Below are positions 10,338 to 20,638 of a stretch of DNA of 64,000 bases, piece by piece. Numbering within the stretch: position 1 is the first letter of the stretch; each line of letters opens with the position of its first letter. The position numbers and the translations under genes were made by a program. The stretch covers positions 4,303,001-4,367,000 of the forward strand of contig BSYQ01000006.1 in NCBI GenBank assembly GCA_030272585.1, in the 5' to 3' direction. The notes beneath the pieces were generated by a model. That model was not told the DNA's origin, made no database searches, and saw only the letters and a program-made list of their open reading frames with translations. Source of the DNA: Bryopsis sp. KO-2023 (lineage: Eukaryota > Chlorophyta > Ulvophyceae > Bryopsidales > Bryopsidaceae).

Positions 10338-12507
10338 CTAGAGCTTGCGACAGAGCATCACGCCGTCGCGGATCGGAACAAGTGTGGAAGATACTCTTTT
10401 ATCGTTGAATATCTTTTTGTTCAAATCCCTGATAGCAGTGGTAACTCTGTCAGACGCCTGTGCAAAGGGAAAAAAAAAATACATTAGAAGCCGTTCCAAA
10501 CAAACTCTGAAAACAGATACCTAAGGGAAATTGCGAGTATCTCGTCTTATTTACGGTCAAATTGTCATCTATGGTTATGTTCATGCCATAAAAAAAAGTG
10601 TTTTCTTTATATTTTTTTTAAATTGTTTAAAAAGCAAGAAAAAAAAAGAAATTGAGCTGCAAAATGTTACCTCAGGATCGGCAACTTTCCCCATCCAAAG
10701 CATGTTGTCCAGAACGATAACTCCCCCTACCCTCAGCAATTTCAAGCAAGCTTCATAATAGGCATCGTACCCACGCTTGTCAGCATCTACGCAAACAAAA
10801 AGGAACATTAACATATTTACCCTTAAGTATAGGGTTTTAGATATTTACCCTTAATAATAAGGGTAAAGGGTTTTAGATATTTACCCATACTATCTTATAC
10901 AGGCATTGTGATTCTTTAATTGTTGACTTCGGCTGCCAAGGCAGCCCATGTTTCATGGTAGAGGTGTTACGTGCCTGTTTGTTTAAGGAAACTGTACATA
11001 TTCAGCATACCTATGAAAGCAAAATCAAACGAGTCTGGACCCTCCTCCTCGAGCACCTTTGCAATTTCTTCCTGTCCGCGTCCGATCCTGGCACTCACCT
11101 GTTTTCATATTTAAATTCAAGAAAAAAAAATGCTCCCTTAACAAACACCAATAGAATCTAGCATTGTTTGCATGTGCACAGTCCCAAGACCCCCGGACTT
11201 TGGTTTCGGGGAAAAATACATCTACTACTTGGATAATATTTTTTCAAGCCATGCATCGACAGTTTGAAAAAAAATATACATATATACAAATATATCACCC
11301 GCATGACATACTTTGTGAGCAATGCCAGCTGTTTCGAAAAATTGTTGAGCGACCTCCATGATACGTTTATCCTGGTCTATGGCAATGAGCTGTCCATCCT
11401 CGGGCAAAGCCTGACGAAAACAAATCATGGATGATTTTTAAAAAATTATTCAACAGTCCCCCAAAAAATCCAGTCACATTCAATCAGCAGAAACCGTCAA
11501 ACAAAAGTGCATATTACCCCCCAAAAAAAATCCAAAACTAAACAAAAATATGTTACATGAGAAAGCGGAAGTTGTCTTAAGGGAACAAGAGCATGCTAAA
11601 AATAGATTCAAAAACAGAGCAAGTGCTGCGTACCAGAGCCACAGCGATCGAAGAATAGCCAGTGAAAACCCCGATCTCGATCGCCCGCTTAGCGTTCATG
11701 GTTTCCACCAACCAGCTCATGAATCGCCCTTGCTCAGGCGACACTTGCATTATGAAGCCTCTCCTGTCATGCGTATCCACCCGGAGATCCGCCAACACCT
11801 TCGTTCACCAATGCATTGCTCGTCAGGGATAAGCAATACACCTTTCGAAAAAGATCAGATGATCAAAGATCATTTTGATCTGTGATTCAGGAGTGAGGTG
11901 GAAATCAAGAGGGGGGGGGGGAGGGGTACTCCCAGTGGCAGCACCTCGGGTTCGTGATTGTGAGCCAAGACATATTCACGCAGCTGAGCAGTCATATGTA
12001 ATGCCACCTCCATGTTGAGAATCCTTGTGGGCTGTCTGCAAGCATGGAAACAAGAAAATACCCTCGAACAGCGGAAAGTCAAATAATGGGTTTTTATTTT
12101 TGTCCACATCAGTGAGCCCCAAAGCTTAAATCATGAATTCAAAACTGGATTCATTAGATCGTGACGATTGATCAGAGAAGCGATTTTCCGTGTAATGACC
12201 CCGCTGTAACAGGAAAAAGCTGAAAAAGTTGAAGGGAAAAGGAAACGCCGATCGGGCCCTCGATTTGCTTCCGACACTCACCCATTTCGCGCGGATTCCA
12301 CTGGTTTCGAGCAGCACACGCGCCGTCCTGCTCGCGACCTCGCGACCTGGATAGAACAAGGTCCGTCGAACAGAGTTGAAATAAGGACCCAAAAAACTTT
12401 GAAAACAAAAAAAAGAGCCACAAGTCCAGACTTACACACACCGCTGTCTTGTCGAAAAGCTTTGGCGCTCCAAATGCAGACGACCGCATCACCGAACGCA
12501 ACATCAT
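10338..12507 (-). CDS. CCoAOMT-like class I SAM-dependent O-methyltransferase
   Basis: Eight exons (12507-12436, 12346-12282, 12035-11945, 11798-11634, 11410-11312, 11098-11011, 10786-10671, 10457-10338) join in phase into a 271-residue protein. It shows the hallmarks of the caffeoyl-CoA/catechol O-methyltransferase family: [23 protein letters not shown], the SAM-binding motif [12 protein letters not shown] (about residues 115-126), IDQDKR, the metal-binding DADK (Asp194) and LDN (Asp220-Asn221), and the family C-terminus with [14 protein letters not shown] and LVPIRDGV. Members transfer methyl from SAM to a catechol-type hydroxyl with a divalent metal. The first 46 residues, before homology starts, are Arg/Ser/Ala-rich with few acids, as in a mitochondrial or plastid leader. 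The start is the first of two adjacent ATGs (12507). The physiological substrate cannot be read from sequence. The family is certain, the organelle location inferred. Confidence 0.93.
10831..10886. repeat. 20-bp direct repeat around an inverted repeat in an intron
   Basis: AGGGTTTTAGATATTTACCC occurs at 10831-10850 and again at 10867-10886. Between and overlapping them, TTACCCTTA / ATAAGGGTAA forms a hairpin. It lies in the methyltransferase intron between 10787 and 11010. The AGGGTTTT core resembles plant-type telomere repeat units, but two copies are no evidence of a telomere. Confidence 0.7.
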
Positions 12508-13043
12508 AAGCAGGTACGAGGTTGTAAATGACAGTGCAGGGTTCAAGCGGGAAGAAGCCACCAAATTCGCAGGATCCCGTCCAATCAGGGTTCTCGCCCT
12601 TAAGTGACCTAGCACCAGGTCGTTTTCAGCAGTTTGACATCAAATCCCCAGGTCAAAGGTGCCCACTTCCACTTCCTGTGTACCAGGGTGATTTGTATGT
12701 CGGACTGGGCCTGATTGGGTATGGACTTGATGGTGGTTAGAGTAGCGAAAGCCTAACTGAATCAGAGGGTTGTGTATAAGAGAGGTCTGGGCCCAAGGGA
12801 GATGAAATCAATTGAGTTGGATTGTAAGGGGCGCGAGTGTTGCCCTCAGTTCGCGTCTCTGTCTCACCCACGCCTAGAACACGTATACACTGGTGCGACT
12901 TTCGTGGAGGAAGGTGGCTCTGAGGAGAGCGTGGACCTGTTGTGGGAGACTGCGGGCCTGGGCGGGCCATATTCTTGACAGTGAAACCGCGTTGAAGAGC
13001 AGAGCAGATTTGAGCTGTGGACCCTCGGGAAGGGATTGCCACG
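12508..13043. other. 5' flank of the methyltransferase gene, left flank of the insertion
   Basis: GC-richer DNA without a supportable exon. It continues across the 20-kb insertion into 33085 and beyond, and together these formed the original spacer between the methyltransferase and rhodanese genes. It should contain part of the methyltransferase promoter; no specific element is recognised. Confidence 0.5.
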
Positions 13044-13140
13044 TATTGTGTTAGACTTGGGGGTGCAAGTCTAAGAAGAGCTAAAAACTAAAACTTATGA
13101 GTCCATGACCTTGAAGCCCATTAATACCATGACCCCCAAG

Positions 13141-13490
13141 CATACTATGGATCCGATCACGATCTAATCGGTCACGGATTGATCGGTCCGACCGATTAAA
13201 TCGTGATCGGGTTTTCCCGATCAGATCGATCGCCGATCAAATCGGTTTGGCCGATCATCGATGGAGATCGGCCGATCACCATTCTGATCGGCTGACCGAT
13301 GAAATCGGCCGACTATGAACGGCCGATCACGATCACACCGTTCGACATCGGCCGATCAAGCGCCGACCGGGCGAGGCGCTTGATCGTGATCGTGGTCGTG
13401 ATCGGTTGCGCCGTTCAAAGTCGGTTCGCGCCGATTATGATCGGCGCAAGGCCGATTATGATCGGCCCCTCGTTACGTAGCCGCATCTGG
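13141..13490. repeat. Left subterminal GATC-rich repeat array of the hAT element
   Basis: The first 350 bp of the element are crowded with short, both-orientation copies of CGATCA, CGATCGG and GCCGATCA. The same motifs fill the right end (19500-19945). In Ac/Ds-type hAT elements clustered subterminal motifs are transposase binding sites; that role is inferred here from position and repetition. Confidence 0.8.
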
Positions 13491-13806
13491 TCATGCTTGG
13501 CGCCGGTGGTTACTCACGGTCTGTTCGTACACGGATTCTGTTCCCATCAACACCTTATACTGCTCAGGTCACCTCGTGGCCACTCGCGACGTGGAAAATG
13601 GTTCGGCATGGAAAGGGAAAAGCGCGCGTTACTGCCCCAAAACAGCTGCACCGTATCTTCGGACCACAGAGGCGGAGTGGATCTGGAACCGGATCTGCGG
13701 AGGGTTTGGGAAGTCGTCCTGAGGGCAGCGTTCCATCCGTGGAGCAACAGGGCTCAGGGCGAACGTCCGACCCCGAAAACAGTGCGTTACTCCAATTTCT
13801 GAGCTG

Positions 13807-16242
13807 GTGTGTTGCTTTGTTTTCAACCTGGTCACTGGAGGTGACTGCCTTGTGCAACTGACTCAGCTAGGGGGGTGGGTGAAGTGTTTGTGCTGCCCTG
13901 CAGTGATGGGATCTGGTACAATTCAGACACTGCTGATTGCAGATGTGAATCCAGATGGTGGGAAGCAGGGTAATACCTGGGTTGATCCGATGTTTGTGAC
14001 AAATGAAGCTGGAAAGCTGATGCTGTTCAAGGATCAACGTAACAAGACTGTTGTATCATGCAGAATCTGTGGTGACAACCTTGTATATATCAAGGGTGGC
14101 AGGATCCCACTTGTCAACCATGCAGCCAAACATGGTATCAGAAGCAGCACTGAACTGGACCTGGCTGTTAGTGTTGGCTTCGATGTTTATCGAGCACAAG
14201 TTGTAGAGCATGAGGAAAGGAATCAGAAACGGAGCCGACAGGGGGAAAAGATCATATCGTTTGGGAAGCAAAAAACCCTGACATACGTCTCAAAATGGGG
14301 GGCCACTTCCCGGGAGTTCAAACAGTATCGGGACAAGGTGATGTGCTTTGTGGTCAGTACTGGGGCACCGTTCAGAATCGTGGAAGACGACCACTTTCGC
14401 AAACTCTGCAGCCAACTGAACGCATCTGCTCCGGCTCTGTCGGCCAAATCCATGTCCCATTGTGTTGGTCAGGCTGCCAAGGATCTGAGGAAGAAGTTGC
14501 AGGAACTGAATCTGACCAGATTCAGACCCTGTTTTGTTGCTGATGGGTGGTCCCAGCAACACAAGCACTGGCTTGCCATGGGCGCCGTGTATATCCACCG
14601 GGATCTGGAACGGGACATGTTCGAACTGAAGCGGATCAGCCTCGGCACCTGGGAGATGAACGGAACTGCAACTGCTAAGATGATCTGCCAAAAAATGAAC
14701 GAAATCAGGAAGGAGTTCAATCTGGATCAGTATCGGGCCAGCATAGTCACAGATCATGAGGCCAGGATGGGTCTCGCTTGCGAGCAGGAGAATCTGTACG
14801 ACTGGCACGGATGCGGAACCCATCGGATCAACCTCGGTGTCAAGAAAGCCTTCAAGCACGCCCCAACTGATCTGAGCAATTTAGTGACCAGGGTACACGA
14901 CATCTGCAGGACCGTCATGGGTGCCTCCACTCATTGGGAAAAGCTGAAGGAGTTTCAGATCAATCGGGTGGGGAAAGAACGAGCTGAACAGGAAGCACAA
15001 CGTGCCCAGGCTGCCCGCCAATTGGTGGCTGATCAGATCGCTTCATCGACGGGTGCCTCAGGGGTAGGCATCAGCATGGTTGATCAGACCCTGCCTGTAG
15101 ATTTAGAGGAGGAGGTTCAGATTGTGGATGCTCCAGAAGAGGAGGCTAATGAGAACGAAGACCTGAGTCAGGAGCAAGCTGACCAAATAGCACCTGACCG
15201 GATGTATTCAAGCGATGAAGAACCTTGTCCCGACGATCTGGATGATGTGGAGGAACCTGCCGACTGCCCTGGACCTGTTCGGAGATCACAGAAAGTGCTG
15301 AGACTGACCTTGGAAGTGGAGACCCGCTGGAATTCAACCTGGTATATGATACATCGGTTTCTGATCCTGAAACCTGATTTGATCAAGCTCCTTGAACTCC
15401 TTCCCCCCCAATACATGCTCAGCTCTGAAGACTGGAGTACCCTGCTGGAATTGTACCACACTCTGAAGCCGTACAAGGAAGCCACGAAAGTATTGGAGGC
15501 AGAAAAAAAGGTTACGGGCAGTGCCGTTCTGATGCTCATGGCCCGGATCAGTGCTGCGGTAGACGCCATGGTGTTTCAGGATCAAAATGTGACAGCCTTT
15601 CGGGACAAACTCCGCACCTTCATGGACAAGGAATTCGATGACCCCGAATGGCTCCTGGCAGTGGGGTGCATGCAGCATCTGGATCCGACCCGCCTGGCAC
15701 TGGACGACCCTGAGCTGACTCGGTATCTGTGGGGATCCCGGGGAGCCTTTCCAAAACTGGTGCACCAATATCCCAGGCCTGATCAGTGGGTTGCAGATGT
15801 GCTGAAGGAGTGCGTGCACCTGATGGAGGAATACCAGGGCAGATCAGAAAACAACCCAACAGTTCCCCCTCACCGCGAACGAGGAGATCGAAGGAAAAAA
15901 AAGAAAAATGAGAATCCAGAACGGGACTGGCTGAGTGTGTGTCCTCCTCCTTCTGGTCCGGGCGGTTCTTTGTCTGAGGAGTGGAACAGATTTTGTGGGG
16001 TGAGAAGAGTGATTCAAAGTACTGCATCTGTTCTGGATTGGTGGAGGGTACACCAAATTGTGTTCCCAACAGTTTCGGCGCTGGCTGCGGAATACCTTTG
16101 CATCCCTGCCTCCAGCGCATCTGTTGAGCGGATGTTCAGTGTGAATGGACATCAGCTCAACAAGCGCAGGAGGCAGATGGAGGTGTCCAAAGTGCGGGAT
16201 CTGACCTTGATCCGGGACAATCTGCATATGCTCAGTGAATGA
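13807..16242 (+). CDS. hAT transposase with BED zinc finger
   Basis: An uninterrupted 811-codon frame. A BED-type finger is seen as C85-x2-C88-x16-H105-x3-H109. The RNase-H-like core shows the first acidic residue in FVADGWSQ (Asp246), the second in SIVTDHEARM (Asp316, followed by a Cys/His/Asn-Leu motif), the TRWNSTW motif after an acidic insertion, and the last acidic residue in SASVERMFS (Glu774) within the C-terminal hAT dimerisation region. Residue positions count from the ATG at 13807. ATG at 13906 (Met34) sits right behind a good acceptor (CCCTGCAG, 13895-13902), so an upstream coding exon in about 13600-13810 is possible; a join via donor T|GTGTTG is in phase. It would cut and paste the whole element and bind its ends and subterminal repeats. 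No disabling stop or frameshift is present. Confidence 0.93.
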   Translation: MCCFVFNLVTGGDCLVQLTQLGGWVKCLCCPAVMGSGTIQTLLIADVNPDGGKQGNTWVDPMFVTNEAGKLMLFKDQRNKTVVSCRICGDNLVYIKGGRIPLVNHAAKHGIRSSTELDLAVSVGFDVYRAQVVEHEERNQKRSRQGEKIISFGKQKTLTYVSKWGATSREFKQYRDKVMCFVVSTGAPFRIVEDDHFRKLCSQLNASAPALSAKSMSHCVGQAAKDLRKKLQELNLTRFRPCFVADGWSQQHKHWLAMGAVYIHRDLERDMFELKRISLGTWEMNGTATAKMICQKMNEIRKEFNLDQYRASIVTDHEARMGLACEQENLYDWHGCGTHRINLGVKKAFKHAPTDLSNLVTRVHDICRTVMGASTHWEKLKEFQINRVGKERAEQEAQRAQAARQLVADQIASSTGASGVGISMVDQTLPVDLEEEVQIVDAPEEEANENEDLSQEQADQIAPDRMYSSDEEPCPDDLDDVEEPADCPGPVRRSQKVLRLTLEVETRWNSTWYMIHRFLILKPDLIKLLELLPPQYMLSSEDWSTLLELYHTLKPYKEATKVLEAEKKVTGSAVLMLMARISAAVDAMVFQDQNVTAFRDKLRTFMDKEFDDPEWLLAVGCMQHLDPTRLALDDPELTRYLWGSRGAFPKLVHQYPRPDQWVADVLKECVHLMEEYQGRSENNPTVPPHRERGDRRKKKKNENPERDWLSVCPPPSGPGGSLSEEWNRFCGVRRVIQSTASVLDWWRVHQIVFPTVSALAAEYLCIPASSASVERMFSVNGHQLNKRRRQMEVSKVRDLTLIRDNLHMLSE

Positions 16243-16329
16243 TCTGTTCTGTCCTGTTTTGCCTAGGTTCTTCTTGGATGGGTGGGTGCTGGGTATACAT
16301 GTTCTGATATGTTCTGCTGACCTGTTTTT

Positions 16330-17075
16330 TTTTTATATGTTGTGTTTTTTTTGATATGTTGTGTTTTTTTTGATATGATGTTTTTTTTTTGATATGATCT
16401 AGCCTGTTTTTTTTTTGGATATGATCTGGCCTGTTTTTTTTGTTGATATGATTTGGCCTGTTTTTTTTTTGGATATGATCTGGCCTGTTTTTTCTGGAGA
16501 TGTAAACAAGATTTCAGAACTTCAAAAGTGTCTTAACATTTATGAATCATTTCCAAGTTGGAAATTCCAACCCTTAAGACTCCAAAACACATAACTCAGG
16601 GCTGAGCAGCAAATAATCAGAAAACATTCTTACACCAAAGCCCATAAGTCCATACAATCCAAAAGTGTCTTAACATTTATGAATCATTTCCAAGTTGGAA
16701 ATTCCAACCCTTAAGACTCCAAAACACATACTCAGGGCTGAGCAGCAAATAATCAGAAAACATTCTTACACCAAAGCCCATAAGTCCATACAATCCAAGC
16801 ACTTGACCACCGAACAAAACAGAAATGTGGCTCATAAGATCACCATGTTCATTACAACTCCCGTGCACAAAAAAACTGAACAGATCCTCAGAAAAAAAAG
16901 CACGGCAGCTCCAGAAAACAGACGAATCAAAAACAGCGTCAAATTCAAAACCCAATCAGTTGTGAAGGTCCAGATAAGATAAGATCAGGTCAGGTTTGGG
17001 GTTCACCATTGGTTGGGGGGAGGAGATAAGATAAGATCAGATCAGGTTTGGGGTTCACCATTGGCTGGGGGGAGG
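16330..17075. repeat. Tandem repeats between the two hAT genes
   Basis: Three local arrays: repeats of GATATGAT..GGCCTG plus T-run at 16330-16500; a near-perfect 137-bp duplication (16523-16659 and 16660-16797); and a 52-bp duplication (16972-17023 and 17024-17075). The last overlaps the 3' end of the minus-strand gene. They lie where the two convergent genes end. Confidence 0.85.
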
Positions 17076-19303
17076 CTCCTGCTCCTCATGGAGCGGACCA
17101 CCTGGAAAAACACCTCTGACCCGATACACGACACTCTTGTCTGCAGGACGGCTCGCAAAATGTACGGGTCCAGTGTCGAGATCACGCCAAACATGCCTCT
17201 CATCGATACGGATACCGTGCAGAAACAATGCTTCTCGGAGCCTGTGGAGGCTGTATGAGTTCTCCAGATACACATTCTGAAGAAATTGAATAAGGTCACT
17301 GTTGCTGGCGAAGGTGATGGGGAACTGAACCTGATAGTCTGGGAAAAAGGCGTACTCGGTTACCATCTGCATCCGTTCCCTCTGCGCTGATCTGTGCTGC
17401 TCCCTGCTCCGATCTGACATGACCCGGATCATCGTCCTTCCTCTTCTGACCGGGTACCCGTAGTCGTCGTTTTCGCACTGATGCCCATCAAAGTCCATCG
17501 GCCAACGGGTCATGTGTTCAGGTCTGGGGTCTGCAGGCCTGGTTCCGATCGGGTCTGCACCACCTCTCCATCCTTGCTCACCACCCTCGCCAAACTCTGC
17601 ACCTCCTCTCCATCCTTGCTCACCACCCCCGCCAAACTCCCATCCTGGGCGGTTGGCTCGGGCCAGACCAGGTCGGATCATGTTTGGGGGGGGTCCTCGG
17701 GCCTGACCAGGTCGGATCATGTTTGGGGGGGGTCCTCGGGCCTGACCAGGTCGGATCATGTTTGGGGGGGGTCCTCGGGCCTGACCAGGTCGGATCATGT
17801 TTGGGGGGGGTCCTCGGGCCTGACCAGGTCGAATCATGTTTGGGGGGGGTCCTCGGGGCTGACCAGGTCGGATCATGTTTGGGAGGGGTCCTTGGGGCTG
17901 ACCAGGTGGAGGGCCCCTACCACCTACGCAGGTGACTTTAGGTTCAAGTTCATCAGGTTCAGTCCAGGGGTTGGACATTTCAGGTTCGATCCCCGATCCA
18001 CTGCCTTCTCCGACTTTTGGTTCATATGCAGTCCACCACTCTTCACTCTCTGAATATGAATACGGGTTTGTCCATTAGCAACAACAATACCAAAAGCAAC
18101 ATAATGCCTCAGGGGCCACTAATGTTACAAACAACTCCACACCTGTGTCGGCAGGTGCTTCAGGTGCTTCAGGTGCTTCAGGTTCATATGCAGTCCACCA
18201 CTCTTCTCTCTCTGAATATGAATACGGGTTTGTCCATTAGCAACAACAATACCAAAAGCAACATAATGCCTCAGGGGCCACTAATGTTACAAACAACTCC
18301 ACACCTGTGTCGGCAGGTGCTTCAGGTGCTTCAGGTGCTTCAGGTTCATATGCAGTCCACCACTCTTCTCTCTCTGAATATGAATACGGGTTTGTCCATT
18401 AGCAACAACAATACCAAAAGCAACATAATGCCTCAGGGGCCACTAATGTTACAAACAACTCCACACCTGTGTCGGCAGGTGCTTCAGGCGCTTCAGGTGC
18501 TTCAGGTGCTTCAGGTGCTTTAGGTGCTTTAGGTGCTTCTACTTGCAGGTCCAGTTGGAATGTGCTGCTCAGTCGCAGATCCTTCAGGTGCATGGCATCC
18601 ACCTCTTGTCGGATCTGATCCAGATGCCCCAACAGCCCATTTTCCCGGAGCAGTTCTACAGAAAAAAACATGCAAATATTTTGGGGAAAACAGAAACAGG
18701 AAATACAACAACAATTCCAGTTCCTGATCCACAAATTTTTTGGGGAAAACAGAAACAGGAAACACAACAACAATTCCAGTTCCTGATCCACAAATTTTTT
18801 GGGGAAAACAGATACAGGAAACACAACAACAATTCCAGTTCCTGATTCACTTCTCACCAGTTGGAACGCTATAAGGGTAGGCCGGGTCCTGGTTTAGAAG
18901 CGTGACATCCCTCGAGCGGACCAGACCGGGTGGTAACACAGTGATTTTGTCGAGAATCCGGTCCACAGCACGCACTGGAGGGCTCATCTCTGCGTGGGCT
19001 CGGAGCAGGAACTCGGCGTGGTAGTCGTCACCCAGGGCGGAGTCCAGAGCACTTGCAGCCCTCAGAAAAGGTCCCTGTCAAAAAAAAACAGATACAGTTA
19101 AAACAAACCCTAGAGCGGCTAGCAACAAATTAGCGACATATGCTTACCAATCTGAGACCGAAGTGGAGCCGGAGTGTGAGCAGGTGCAGGTAAATCTGTT
19201 CGGCATCTTCGTTGCGGATACGAAAGCCGACGGGAAAGCACAAATCAGGTCTGCGCTCAATCGCTTTCACGTACGACCGCGCTTTCAGGTCAACGGAGGA
19301 CAT
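17055..19303 (-). CDS. Second hAT-borne gene, 564-residue protein of unknown family
   Basis: Six exons join in phase: 19303-19148, 19074-18858, 18655-18467, 18373-18305, 18211-18143 and 18049-17055 (TAG-to-GT/AG borders all canonical). The ATG at 19303 opens a compact N-terminal part (LCFPVGFRIRNEDAEQIYLH, about residues 1-125), then a leucine-rich helical stretch (ELLRENGLLGHLDQIRQEVD), then Glu-Ala-Pro repeats. Exons 4 and 5 are identical 69-base copies encoding EEWWTAYEPEAPEAPEAP. The last exon starts with the same EEWWTAYEP block, then carries six copies of a 13-residue PG-QARGPPPNMIR repeat, Gly-rich spacers and a C-terminal part of about 150 residues (QFPITFASNSDLIQFLQNVY). There is no transposase, helicase or nuclease motif that I recognise. 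Being inside the TIRs and convergent with the transposase it is element cargo: either an accessory factor or a captured host gene. Confidence 0.85.
17661..17900 (-). repeat. 39-bp coding tandem repeat, six copies
   Basis: Six units of exactly 39 bp (phased at 17671, 17710, 17749, 17788, 17827, 17866) keep the reading frame of the hAT-borne gene. Each encodes a 13-residue Gly-Pro-Pro-Asn-Met-Ile-Arg-Pro unit. The first copies are identical and the outer ones diverge slightly, so the array has expanded recently. Confidence 0.95.
18021..18506 (-). repeat. 162-bp exon-plus-intron unit in three tandem copies
   Basis: Units start at 18021, 18183 and 18345. Each contains an acceptor (ATTCAG), a 69-base symmetrical exon or its start, a donor (ACAG|GTGTGG) and a 93-base intron with a TTGCTAAT branch-like site. 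Copies are almost identical. Each full exon is phase 1-1 and 23 codons long, so any copy number keeps the frame. Confidence 0.92.
18683..18846. repeat. 59-bp tandem repeat in intron 2 of the hAT-borne gene
   Basis: Three copies beginning GGGGAAAACAGA (18683, 18742, 18801) differ at only a few positions. They fill most of the intron between 18656 and 18857. Confidence 0.9.
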
Positions 19304-19499
19304 TTTAGCAGCGGCCAGCTCAGGCCAGGGGCTCAGTCTGGTGGTGGCGGGACAAATAACAAAAAAATAAACGCACGAAATAACAAAAGGAACGGAGCGG
19401 GTGGTGAAGTCTGCGAGAGCAGGTGGATATATTCGAGACCCACGCAGCTACTAAAGGATAAGACTCACTCCTCTCCTACAGCTACGACACGTCCTGACT

Positions 19500-19951
19500 A
19501 ACGCTTGATTTGATCGGCGGTGATGATCGGTTTCATCCCTGGCGGACCGACTACATCGGCAAACCGCATTGATGTGACGATCAACCGATCATGATCGGAC
19601 CTGCACCCGATCAGGCTCGGCCGATCACGATCACACCGTTCAAACACGGCCGATCAAGTGTCGACAGGGTGGGGTGTTTGATCGTGATCGTGATCGTGAA
19701 CGGTTTCGCCGATCAAATCGGTGATCGGTGAACCGATCACGATCACGATCAACATGTGATCGGACGATCAAAAGCACGATCAACATTTGATCGGCCGATC
19801 ACGATCACGATCATCGATCAGCCAAAAATGGAAAAAAAAAAAAAAAACCGATCATTACTAATATCGGTTCTAGGACGCAGTTATCAAGTCGGATCACTGG
19901 TCCGACCTGGTATGACCTTGGTTTTCGAAGATCGATCAGATCCATAGTATG
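19500..19951. repeat. Right subterminal GATC-rich repeat array of the hAT element
   Basis: Counterpart of the left array, with many copies of GATCACGATCA, CGATCAA and GATCGG in both orientations, ending in the right TIR. Part of it (around 19615-19650, GGCCGATCACGATCACACCG) closely matches left-end sequence near 13320, so the ends share more than the TIR. Confidence 0.85.
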
Positions 19952-20134
19952 CCCCCAAGGATCCTAGCGTCCCCGCATGGTACCTAGGACAACCATCCTA
20001 GGTGGGCACCCGACATAGGTCTAGTCATCATGACTAGACCTGACTCACATGTCCACGTCAGCATGACTATGCATGACTGTACATGATTGTACATGACTGG
20101 ACCTGACTGGATGTAGCTCTTAACATCCCTAACA

Positions 20135-20638
20135 TACCTCCCCCCCTAATCAGTCTCCTCCTGGAGACTCCTTTCCTCACTTCTATATAGCCCATAGAAT
20201 GATACAGAGTCCCACAACGAACCCCAATTCTTATCATTCAACTATATAAAGTGTTTCGATAACTTGGAGATGTTATCATAAGTGTATTCGTCAGAATAAG
20301 CCCCTACTCTGATATAGGTCATCCGAGTCCTTCTCATACACGGAGTGCTTCTCGGATCTACCAAGACCATACACTTCTCTACACTGGTGGCGAACCAATG
20401 TACATCAACTGAAGTCTCGCAACTTCATCGACTTCCATTTATATTCTCATTTTGAATGGATCCCATCTAGAGTTCAAAATAGAATATAGCGAGAAATTCA
20501 ATTTAGTTCACTAGTTCATTGAAAATGAGATATGTTCATAAACATGTCCTCACTTAACAAGAACTTGATCTCGTACACAAGATCTGGAACTCTTTTCATA
20601 TCGACACTCGATTATGAAGAAACATTACCCCACACAAG
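20135..20638 (-). other. Retrotransposon 3' non-coding region with polypurine tract
   Basis: In element orientation this follows the pol stop. It ends in the purine tract AGGGGGGGAGG (20147-20137) two bases from the 3' LTR, the expected primer for plus-strand DNA synthesis. Confidence 0.8.

Larger units (their letters stand above)
13141..19951. mobile_element. Complete 6811-bp two-gene hAT transposon inside the LTR
   Basis: The element begins CATACTATGGATC and ends with its exact inverse GATCCATAGTATG (13-bp perfect TIRs; similarity continues further inward). It is bounded by the 8-bp direct duplication CCCCCAAG at 13133-13140 and 19952-19959, and the unoccupied site is seen intact in the other LTR. 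An 8-bp duplication plus a hAT transposase assigns it firmly to the hAT superfamily. It carries a transposase gene on the plus strand (13807-16242) and a spliced gene on the minus strand (19303-17055), arranged convergently, with GATC-rich repeats just inside both ends. All hallmarks are intact, so the copy may be mobile. The TIR does not start with the CAG/TAG common in hAT elements. Confidence 0.95.
13049..20134 (-). repeat. 3' LTR, interrupted by the hAT element
   Basis: 13049-13140 and 19960-20134 together rebuild a 267-bp LTR that matches 32813-33079 with no difference I can see. The remaining 6819 bp are the hAT element plus one copy of its 8-bp target duplication. Confidence 0.95.

Noticed and set aside
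10831-10886. Telomere-like AGGGTTTT motifs
   Set aside because: Only two copies, inside an intron; no array.
18021-18506. CRISPR-like regular repeats
   Set aside because: Units are 162 bp with splice signals and coding exons, and have no unique spacers.
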